Source: Ruminococcaceae bacterium UBA1405 (GTDB taxonomy: Bacteria > Bacillota > Clostridia > Oscillospirales > Ruminococcaceae). From it: a stretch of 11,124 bases of DNA. Made by a program: the position numbers and the translations under genes. Below the pieces are notes generated by a model, which was not told the origin of the DNA, searched no databases, and saw nothing but the letters and a program-made list of their open reading frames with translations. Of the stretch, positions 6,516-11,124 are shown one piece after another; the stretch's first letter is position 1; each line of letters opens with the position of its first letter. The DNA lies in NCBI GenBank assembly GCA_002305685.1, contig DBQB01000054.1, positions 20,928 to 32,051 of the forward strand. The letters are read 5' to 3'.

Positions 6516-6693
6516 AATCCCTTTGTATAACCGTTTCCTCTGTGCCAACCAAAACAGGTGGAGACTCTGCACAGTTTTCACCTGTTTGCTATTTTATCAG
6601 GTTGGATGGTAAAGATTGCGGGATAAATTTATGGGAAATCGGGCAGAATTCTGTTGAAGTTACATGAATTTTCAAAAAACTTCATAAATGCTA
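6516..6693. other. AT-rich intergenic stretch between leuS and the rpsU promoter
   Basis: Together with the rpsU leader this makes a 349-base gap without a confident gene. It holds the inverted repeats after leuS (6540-6587) and an imperfect dyad, TGAAGTT (6655-6661) with AACTTCA (6678-6684), just upstream of the rpsU -35 box, where an activator or repressor could sit. Both strands lack convincing coding signal here. Confidence 0.6.
6540..6600 (+). terminator. Candidate transcript end after leuS
   Basis: A perfect 9-bp inverted repeat, AAACAGGTG (6552-6560) and CACCTGTTT (6579-6587), follows the leuS stop by 36 bases and is followed by a partly T-rich GCTATTTTATC. The 18-base loop and broken T-run make it weaker than a classic intrinsic terminator. 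A second pair, CTGTGC (6540-6545) with GCACAG (6569-6574), interleaves with it, so the two stems could form a pseudoknot. Confidence 0.45.
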
Positions 6694-6723
6694 TTGACAT
6701 AACGTCCAGTGTTCATGTATAAT
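6694..6723 (+). promoter_or_regulatory. Consensus sigma-A promoter for rpsU
   Basis: TTGACA (6694-6699) and TATAAT (6718-6723) both match the housekeeping consensus exactly, with an 18-base spacer. Transcription should start near 6730, leaving an untranslated leader of about 135 bases before rpsU. It is the best promoter in the window and fits the high output needed for a ribosomal protein. Confidence 0.85.
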
Positions 6724-6729
6724 AAATTA

Positions 6730-6864
6730 CGTTGTACTTGACGGTTTCTGTCCCTTCTACTGTTGGAATCTGGATGAAGTGCCGCCAATATAGCGTATCA
6801 TACGGTTGCGTGGGCGCGTCTGTATGAATACTCCTGCCGCGTGGCGTGGGGAGGGAATTAGGAA
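6730..6864 (+). promoter_or_regulatory. Structured 5' leader of rpsU
   Basis: Two adjacent stem-loops end at the Shine-Dalgarno. The first, 6795-6831, pairs 6795-6805 with 6820-6831 (bulged A at 6828) and has an inner GC stem, 6808-6810/6815-6817. The second, 6831-6853, pairs CTCC (6831-6834) with GGAG (6850-6853), part of the ribosome-binding site, and GCC (6836-6838) with GGC (6843-6845). Partial sequestration of the ribosome-binding site suggests translational control, possibly by S21 itself, but no known leader family is recognised. Confidence 0.45.
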
Positions 6865-7038
6865 ATGTCAGAAGTTCGCGTTAAAGATAACGATCTGGAA
6901 AATGCACTCAGAAAGTTCAAAAGACAGTGTGCAAGATCCGGCGTGCTGCAGGAAGTTCGCAAGAGAGAGCATTACGAGAAGCCTTCCGTAAAGCGTAAAA
7001 AGAAATCTGAGGCAGCTCGTAAACGCAAGTTCAAATAA
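6865..7038 (+). CDS. rpsU: Small ribosomal subunit protein bS21
   Basis: S21 is a small basic protein of the 30S subunit, needed for base-pairing of mRNA with the 3' end of 16S rRNA at initiation. The 57-residue sequence begins MSEVRVKDND and contains LENALRKFKRQCARSGVL, the family core. It continues with REHYEKPSVKRKKK and ends in a lysine/arginine-rich tail, KRKFK. This is the full usual length. GGGGAGGG (6848-6855) lies 9 bases before the ATG. The gene is a single transcription unit: its own consensus promoter upstream and a strong terminator 26 bases after the stop. Confidence 0.97.
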   Translation: MSEVRVKDNDLENALRKFKRQCARSGVLQEVRKREHYEKPSVKRKKKSEAARKRKFK

Positions 7039-7063
7039 GACTTGTGTATAACGGTGTGTGAGG

Positions 7064-7106
7064 ACAGGTTTGTCGGTTGTTTGGCCGGCAAACCTGTTTT
7101 TCTTTG
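7064..7106 (+). terminator. Intrinsic terminator of rpsU
   Basis: A 13-bp stem (7064-7076 with 7085-7097, one T-G pair) with the 8-base loop TTGTTTGG is followed at once by a T-rich tract (7097-7106). This is a textbook rho-independent terminator, separating rpsU from yqeG. Confidence 0.9.
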
Positions 7107-7171
7107 TGGAAGATCTGCGGTGGAATCTCATTGGGGGGAGCCCAACGGGTCAGCCCTATTGGGATTTCGGT

Positions 7172-7201
7172 CTGGATTTTTCCTCCTTTACCGTGTACAA
7201 T
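7172..7201 (+). promoter_or_regulatory. Weak candidate promoter for yqeG
   Basis: TACAAT (7196-7201) is a good -10 box, but the matching -35 region around 7172-7178 (CTGGATT) is poor. A promoter is expected here because a strong terminator ends the previous gene and yqeG starts at 7234. Confidence 0.3.
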
Positions 7202-7233
7202 AGAAGAAACACAGAAGATAAGGAATTGGAGCT

Positions 7234-7749
7234 ATGGCGATATTTTACCCGGATTTTCTGGTTTCCAAGGTGATTGCCCTCACCCCTCAGGCCCTGCACA
7301 CCATGGGGATTTCTGCGCTGCTGCTGGATGTGGACAACACCCTCACCACCCACAACAACCCCCATCCCTATGAGGGGGTGACGAGGTGGATCGGTTCTTT
7401 GCAGCAGGCAGGGATTGCGCTGGTCATCGTTTCCAACAACTCACCCCAGCGGGTGGCTCCTTTTGCCCAGGCGTTGGGGGTTCCCTATGTGGCAAACGGC
7501 GCCAAGCCGTTGCCCAAAGGATACCGTCAGGCGGTGGAGCTTTTGGGAATGACCCTAGCCAAGGGACAGGTTGCGGCGGTGGGGGATCAGATCTTTACCG
7601 ACATCATCGGAGGAAACCTATTGGGAATCACCACCATTATGGTGACAGAGATTACGCCGGAGAGGGGGCGGTTTTTCCGCCTGAAGCGCTGGCTTGAGAG
7701 ACGGATCATGACCCCAAAGCGAATGGGGCGGATCCCGCATATTCAGTGA
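7234..7749 (+). CDS. yqeG: YqeG family HAD IIIA-type phosphatase
   Basis: This cytoplasmic haloacid-dehalogenase-fold phosphatase belongs to the YqeG family, whose physiological substrate is uncertain (distantly like phosphatidylglycerophosphate phosphatases). The 171-residue protein shows motif I LDVDNTL (31-37, nucleophile D32 and acid/base D34), motif II VSNNS (66-70), the motif III lysine in AKPLPKG (90-96) and motif IV GDQIFTDIIGGN (117-128). All catalytic positions are present and length is typical. AAGGA at 7220-7224 lies 9 bases before the ATG. In Bacillus-type genomes yqeG heads the yhbY-nadD-yqeK cluster; here it is separated from those genes by rsfS, leuS and rpsU. It is followed by an endonuclease IV-like gene 45 bases on. 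Confidence 0.92.
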   Translation: MAIFYPDFLVSKVIALTPQALHTMGISALLLDVDNTLTTHNNPHPYEGVTRWIGSLQQAGIALVIVSNNSPQRVAPFAQALGVPYVANGAKPLPKGYRQAVELLGMTLAKGQVAAVGDQIFTDIIGGNLLGITTIMVTEITPERGRFFRLKRWLERRIMTPKRMGRIPHIQ

Positions 7750-7750
7750 G

Positions 7751-7776
7751 GGGTTATCTCCAGGGGGAGATGACCC
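7751..7776 (+). other. Intergenic hairpin between yqeG and the nfo-like gene
   Basis: GGGTTATCTCC (7751-7761) pairs with GGAGATGACCC (7766-7776) over 11 bp with one T-G pair and loop AGGG. No T-run follows, so it is not an intrinsic terminator. It lies just after the yqeG stop and 7 bases before the next Shine-Dalgarno (7784-7788), so it may affect mRNA stability or segment-specific expression. Confidence 0.45.
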
Positions 7777-7794
7777 AGGAAACGGAGGTACGCA

Positions 7795-8652
7795 ATGGTT
7801 TGGTTTGGCCCGGCGGGAAACGCCGAAAGTTTTGAGACCATGGGATATAAAAAGACGGAACAGATTCCCCAGTATCTGGAACAGATGGGGCTTTCCGCTT
7901 ACGAATACCAATGTGGGCGCGGGGTGCGGGTACGCCAGGATACCGCCGAAAAGCTAAAGGGATTGTTTGCCGAGAAAAAGATACGAGTTTCCCTCCATGC
8001 ACCCTACTATATATCCCTTTCCAGCGTGGAGGAGGAGAAGCGCAACAACAGCGTGGAATATATTTTGCAGAGTGCCCGGGCGGTGGATTGGATGGGCGGG
8101 GATCGGATTGTGGTACATTCCGGTTCCTGTGCCAAGATGACCCGGGAGCAGGCGACGGCTTTGGCCAAGGAAACGTTGGCCAAGGCAGTGCGGGCGCTGG
8201 ACGAAAACGGCCTTTCCCATATCCATATCTGTCCGGAAACCATGGGGAAGATCAACCAGCTGGGTACACTGGAGGAGGTTCTGGAACTGTGCACCGTGGA
8301 TGAGCGTCTGATTCCCTGTATCGATTTTGGACATCTCAACGCCCGTACTTTGGGCGGGCTGATGACCCCGGAGGCGATGCGGCGGGTTTTTGAGGAGATG
8401 GAAAACCGGCTGGGCGCAGAGCGTGCCCGTTCTTTCCACTCTCATTTTTCCAAAATTCAGTATACCACCGGGGGAGAAAAATGCCATCTCACCTTTGCGG
8501 ACACCCAGTACGGCCCGGACTTTGAACCGGTTGCACAGCTGGTGGTGGAAAAAGGCTGTTCGGCGGTGTTTATCTGTGAATCTGCCGGCACCCAGGCAGA
8601 GGACGCAGCGGCGATGCGGGACATCTACCACAAGATCAAAGAAACGGTTTGA
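7795..8652 (+). CDS. Endonuclease IV-like TIM-barrel protein (AP endonuclease family 2)
   Basis: Members of this family cut DNA 5' to abasic sites during base-excision repair using three zinc ions in a TIM barrel. The 285-residue protein has the fold's landmarks in order: LHAPYY (67-72, H68), VVHSG (106-110, H108), PETMGK (147-152, E148), CIDFGHLN (175-182, D177 and H180), HSHFSK (215-220), H231 and ICESAG (260-265, E262). Their spacing tracks E. coli Nfo closely. The Asp expected two residues before H231 is Lys (EKCH, 228-231), so one ligand of the third zinc seems missing, and the N-terminus (GPAGN) differs from classic Nfo. It may therefore be a divergent nuclease or a sugar-phosphate TIM-barrel enzyme, and I give no symbol. 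GGAGG at 7784-7788 lies 6 bases before the ATG. Confidence 0.85.
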   Translation: MVWFGPAGNAESFETMGYKKTEQIPQYLEQMGLSAYEYQCGRGVRVRQDTAEKLKGLFAEKKIRVSLHAPYYISLSSVEEEKRNNSVEYILQSARAVDWMGGDRIVVHSGSCAKMTREQATALAKETLAKAVRALDENGLSHIHICPETMGKINQLGTLEEVLELCTVDERLIPCIDFGHLNARTLGGLMTPEAMRRVFEEMENRLGAERARSFHSHFSKIQYTTGGEKCHLTFADTQYGPDFEPVAQLVVEKGCSAVFICESAGTQAEDAAAMRDIYHKIKETV

Positions 8653-8692
8653 TGGATATAATCAAGATATTTTCATATGGGAGGAATCTTTC

Positions 8693-9763
8693 ATGGACAG
8701 ATTGGAAAAACTGATGCAGTCGATTCCCAGCGATCTGGACGGTGTGCTGATCACATCTTCGGTCAACCGGCAGTATTATACCGGACTTTGTTCCAGCGCC
8801 GGTATTCTGCTGGCGACCCGGGAGCAGTGCTATTTCCTCATCGATTTTCGCTATATCGAGGTGGCGAAAAACACCATCAAAAATTGTCAGGTGATGCTGC
8901 TGGAAGGGGATGGCAGAGAGCAGCTGCACCGTATCGTGGAAAAACACCAGCTGAAAAAGATTGGTATTGAGAGCAGTTATCTCTCGGTGGAGGATTCTCT
9001 TGTCTATCAGCAGCTTTTGGCGCCTGCGGAGCTTTCTCTGGATAACCGGGTAACAGAGGTGATTACCCGTCAGCGGATGATCAAATCCGCCGATGAAGTA
9101 CGCGCCATTCAAGTTTGTCAGGATCTGACCGACGATACCTTTAAGCATATTCTCTCCTACATTCAGCCCGGCCAGACGGAACGGGAGATTGCGCTGGAGA
9201 TGGAGTTTTATATGCGCAAGCAGGGAGCGCAGGAGGTTTCCTTCTCCTTTATTGTGGTTTCAGGCAAAAATTCTTCGCTGCCCCATGGGGTACCCGGCGA
9301 CAAAAAGGTGGAGAAAGGCGATTTCATCACCATGGATTTCGGCGGCGCCATCGATGGCTACCGCTCGGATATGACCCGCACCGTGGCACTGGGAGAGGTC
9401 AGCCAGCAGCAGAAACGCCTGTATGATACGGTGCTCAAAGCCCAGCTGGCCGCCCTGGACGCCATCGCGGTGGGAAAGAGCTGCCGGGAGATTGACCGGG
9501 TAGCCCGGGATATCATTTATGGCGCAGGGTATGAGGGCTGTTTTGGCCATGGTTTGGGGCACAGTGTGGGATTGGAGATTCATGAATCCCCCCGTTTTTC
9601 TCCCAGCTGTGACGCCATCTGTGAGCCGGGACTGATTATGACGGTGGAGCCGGGAATCTATCTGGAAGGGCAGTATGGATGCCGGATTGAGGATATGGTA
9701 TACATCACCGAAAAGGGAATTGTGAATCTGACCCACAGCCCCAAAGAACTGATCTGCCTGTAA
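8693..9763 (+). CDS. M24 family Xaa-Pro aminopeptidase
   Basis: This cytoplasmic metallopeptidase releases an N-terminal residue preceding proline, finishing peptide breakdown. The 356-residue protein has an N-terminal creatinase-like domain (about 1-125) and a C-terminal pita-bread domain. All five expected metal ligands are present: D215 in MDFGG, D226 in RSDMTRT, H290 in GHGLGH, E319 in TVEPGIY and E333 in RIED. H198 (LPHG) and H297 fit the substrate-shuttling histidines. I start at ATG 8693 because GGGAGG (8679-8684) lies 8 bases upstream and MDRLEKL is a typical opening. The frame is open further upstream into the preceding gene, but that part reads as non-protein. The gene follows the nfo-like gene by 40 bases and is probably cotranscribed. 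It stands directly before efp, a frequent Firmicutes pairing. Confidence 0.95.
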   Translation: MDRLEKLMQSIPSDLDGVLITSSVNRQYYTGLCSSAGILLATREQCYFLIDFRYIEVAKNTIKNCQVMLLEGDGREQLHRIVEKHQLKKIGIESSYLSVEDSLVYQQLLAPAELSLDNRVTEVITRQRMIKSADEVRAIQVCQDLTDDTFKHILSYIQPGQTEREIALEMEFYMRKQGAQEVSFSFIVVSGKNSSLPHGVPGDKKVEKGDFITMDFGGAIDGYRSDMTRTVALGEVSQQQKRLYDTVLKAQLAALDAIAVGKSCREIDRVARDIIYGAGYEGCFGHGLGHSVGLEIHESPRFSPSCDAICEPGLIMTVEPGIYLEGQYGCRIEDMVYITEKGIVNLTHSPKELICL

Positions 9764-9795
9764 AGCGGCGTTTCTTTGCTACAGCCAAAAAACAC

Positions 9796-9824
9796 TTGCA
9801 AAACCGGCAATCATAGGATAAAAT
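9796..9824 (+). promoter_or_regulatory. Candidate promoter for efp
   Basis: TTGCAA (9796-9801) and TAAAAT (9819-9824) are 17 bases apart. Transcription would start near 9831 and give a leader of about 100 bases before efp. No terminator is visible after the aminopeptidase gene, so efp could also be read from upstream. Confidence 0.55.
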
Positions 9825-9831
9825 AGAATCA

Positions 9832-9922
9832 CAATATTTTGCCGTTTTGTGTGGAGAAATCCTCTGCCTGGCGTTGCCGCCCTGTAAAAATAGGGCGGAT
9901 GATATGTAAAATCAATATTTTG
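9832..9922 (+). promoter_or_regulatory. efp leader with hairpin and direct repeats
   Basis: A 7-bp stem CCGCCCT (9877-9883)/AGGGCGG (9892-9898) with an 8-base A-rich loop lies in the leader; no T-run follows. The 10-mer CAATATTTTG occurs at 9832-9841 and again at 9913-9922, the second copy reaching into the ribosome-binding site. The function of these elements is unknown. Confidence 0.4.
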
Positions 9923-9934
9923 GAGGTTGTTTAT

Positions 9935-10492
9935 ATGATAACAGCTGGCGATTTTAGAAATGGCGTGACCTTTGATATGGACGGCAACGTCTATCAGATT
10001 ATTGAGTTCCAGCACGTAAAACCCGGTAAAGGCGCTGCTTTCGTTCGCACCAAGATCAAAAACGTGATCTCCGGCGCTGTGACCGAGAAAACCTTTAACC
10101 CCACCGATAAATTCCCTACCGCCTTTATTGAGAGACGTGAGATGCAGTATCTGTATAACGATGGCGATCTCTACTATTTCATGGACAATGAGACCTATGA
10201 GAATATGCCTATCAACGCCAGTGCTCTGGGCGATAACTTCAAGTTTGTCAAGGAGAATACCGATGTTAAGGTGCTTTCCTACAAAGGCGTAGTGTTTGGC
10301 GTGGAGCCTCCTTTCTTTGTTGAGCTGCAGGTAACCAAGACTGACCCCGGCTTCAAGGGCGACACTGCTACCAACGCTACCAAACCCGCAACACTGGAAA
10401 CCGGCGCTGAGATCCGGGTGCCTTTGTTTATCGATGAGGGCGACATGATCCGTATCGATACCAGAACCGGCGAGTATATGGAGAGAGCGTAA
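9935..10492 (+). CDS. efp: Translation elongation factor P
   Basis: EF-P binds between the P and E sites of the ribosome and relieves stalling at consecutive prolines. The 185-residue protein has the usual three beta-barrel domains: the KOW-like domain I with the loop VKPGKGAAFVRTK, whose tip lysine is K32; then NPTDKFPTAFIERREMQYLY at the start of domain II; and the C-terminal signature region with KTDPGFKGDTA, GAEIRVPLFI and GDMIRIDTRTGEYMERA. K32 is the site modified in other bacteria; no modification enzyme gene is visible in this window. I start at ATG 9935, with TGGAGG (9921-9926) 8 bases upstream; the longer open frame from 9839 is untranslated leader. The gene has its own candidate promoter and is followed after 40 bases by the CD1247-like gene. 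Confidence 0.98.
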   Translation: MITAGDFRNGVTFDMDGNVYQIIEFQHVKPGKGAAFVRTKIKNVISGAVTEKTFNPTDKFPTAFIERREMQYLYNDGDLYYFMDNETYENMPINASALGDNFKFVKENTDVKVLSYKGVVFGVEPPFFVELQVTKTDPGFKGDTATNATKPATLETGAEIRVPLFIDEGDMIRIDTRTGEYMERA

Positions 10493-10532
10493 GCGTAAGG
10501 ATATTTGCGCTGTGAAAAGGAGGACCACCGCA

Positions 10533-10979
10533 ATGACGATCACAGAAAAGGTAGCGTATCTCAAAGGTTTGATGGAAGGTCTTGAAATCGACGAGACTTC
10601 CAAAGAAGGAAAAATCTTCAAGGCCATTCTGGACGTTCTGGACGATATGGCCCTCACGGTAGAGGATCTGGATTCCAGTGTGGACGAGCTGTCCGATATG
10701 GTGGATGCCCTCGACGAGGATCTGGGCACTGTGGAGGAGGATCTCTACGGCACCGATGAGGACGACGAAGAGGATGACGATGAGGATGAGGACGACGAAG
10801 AGCTGGATCTGGACGGCGCCGAACTCTATGAGGTCACCTGTCCCAGCTGTGGGGAAACCTTTAACGTCAGCGAGGAAATGCTGGATGCTGGTGAGACCAA
10901 ATGTCCTTCCTGTGGTCAGGCGTTGGAGTTTGATCTGGATATCGGTGAGGATGGAGAGGATACTCCCATCCAGGAGTAA
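10533..10979 (+). CDS. CD1247 N-terminal domain-like acidic zinc-ribbon protein
   Basis: This conserved clostridial protein has no known function. The 148 residues split into three parts. The N-terminal helical region (1-70) begins MTITEKVAYLKGLMEGL, a recognisable start of the CD1247-type family, and has heptad-like hydrophobic spacing suggesting a coiled coil. An extremely acidic linker (about 74-95) is almost all Asp and Glu. A zinc-ribbon-like module follows with CPSC at 103-106 and CPSC at 124-127, then an acidic tail. There is no signal peptide or membrane segment, so it is probably cytoplasmic. AGGAGG (10518-10523) lies 9 bases before ATG 10533; an in-frame GTG at 10512 precedes the Shine-Dalgarno and is unlikely. 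It sits 40 bases after efp and is probably cotranscribed. The linker is coded by an 18-base direct repeat (10755-10772 and 10785-10802). Confidence 0.85.
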   Translation: MTITEKVAYLKGLMEGLEIDETSKEGKIFKAILDVLDDMALTVEDLDSSVDELSDMVDALDEDLGTVEEDLYGTDEDDEEDDDEDEDDEELDLDGAELYEVTCPSCGETFNVSEEMLDAGETKCPSCGQALEFDLDIGEDGEDTPIQE

Positions 10980-11072
10980 TTATTCATACTTTTCGATCCA
11001 TCCCAAATGCTGATATAGAATTTCAGGGTTGTACAGATTGTCCCAACAACTCCCTGAGGTTTCTGTATCGAT
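10980..11072 (-). pseudogene. Possible remnant: 3' end of an unrecognised minus-strand gene
   Basis: On the minus strand a 30-codon open frame ends at a TAA whose complement (10980-10982) directly abuts the stop of the CD1247-like gene. Its product has a protein-like composition, including SCWDNLYNPE and LYQHLGWIEKYE, with tryptophans and aromatics unusual for random frames. It has no start codon, and an in-frame TGA (complement of 11073-11075) and then a TAG lie upstream. It could be a decayed or frameshifted gene end, or chance. I do not recognise the family. Confidence 0.2.
11023..11057. other. Weak inverted repeat downstream of the CD1247-like gene
   Basis: TCAGGG (11023-11028) pairs with CCCTGA (11052-11057), and TTGT (11029-11032) with ACAA (11046-11049) across a 2-base bulge. 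There is no proper T-run, so it is at best a weak transcript end. The bases beyond it to 11124 show nothing else I can support. Confidence 0.3.
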
Positions 11073-11124
11073 TCAACCAAAACAAAAAGCGCGGTGTGTT
11101 TTGATATGCTCCCCCTATGGAAGA

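Noticed and set aside
6806..6991. A 61-codon + strand frame overlapping the rpsU leader and gene
   Set aside because: It is out of frame with rpsU and has no family resemblance; the S21 sequence in the other frame is certain.
8390..8692. Extension of the aminopeptidase frame upstream into the nfo-like gene
   Set aside because: The added residues read as arginine-rich shadow sequence, and a good ribosome-binding site precedes ATG 8693.

Overview
The window is a chromosomal housekeeping segment from a Gram-positive anaerobe of the class Clostridia. The best guess is a relative of the Oscillospiraceae/Ruminococcaceae. The evidence is the protein style, purine-rich Shine-Dalgarno sites, a CD1247-type acidic zinc-ribbon protein, a clostridial endonuclease IV-like protein, and moderate GC content. 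The genus cannot be named from the sequence. Every confident gene is on the + strand.

Layout. Positions 1-355 hold two head-to-tail copies of a non-coding repeat with a 185-base period, rich in stem-loops; the array may continue to the left. A sigma-A-like promoter (363-391) sits where the second copy fades out and probably drives a tight cluster: ftsY (SRP receptor), rdgB (XTP/dITP pyrophosphatase, 4-base overlap), yhbY (ribosome-associated RNA-binding protein) and a single-frame NadD-YqeK fusion. A near-perfect palindrome overlapping a possible -35 box separates this from rsfS (ribosomal silencing factor) and leuS (leucyl-tRNA synthetase). leuS is preceded by a 129-base leader with a possible 31-codon ORF.

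From 6516 to 6864 there is no confident gene. This stretch holds interleaved inverted repeats behind leuS, a consensus promoter (6694-6723) and a structured leader for rpsU (ribosomal protein S21, 57 aa). rpsU is closed by a strong intrinsic terminator (7064-7106). Then follow yqeG (HAD phosphatase), an endonuclease IV-like TIM-barrel gene, an M24 Xaa-Pro aminopeptidase, efp (elongation factor P, with its own promoter) and a CD1247-like protein. The last 145 bases hold no confident gene, only a short minus-strand open frame that may be a decayed 3' end.

Taken together, most genes serve translation: membrane targeting (FtsY), ribosome maturation and silencing (YhbY, RsfS, S21), tRNA charging (LeuRS), elongation (EF-P) and peptide recycling (aminopeptidase). 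Nucleotide housekeeping (RdgB, NadD, YqeK) and DNA repair (Nfo-like) are mixed in. I see no phage, IS element, CRISPR array, tRNA, rRNA or defence system. The most unusual items are the structured tandem repeat, the NadD-YqeK fusion, the palindromic site before rsfS, the rpsU leader and a substituted metal-ligand position in the Nfo-like protein.
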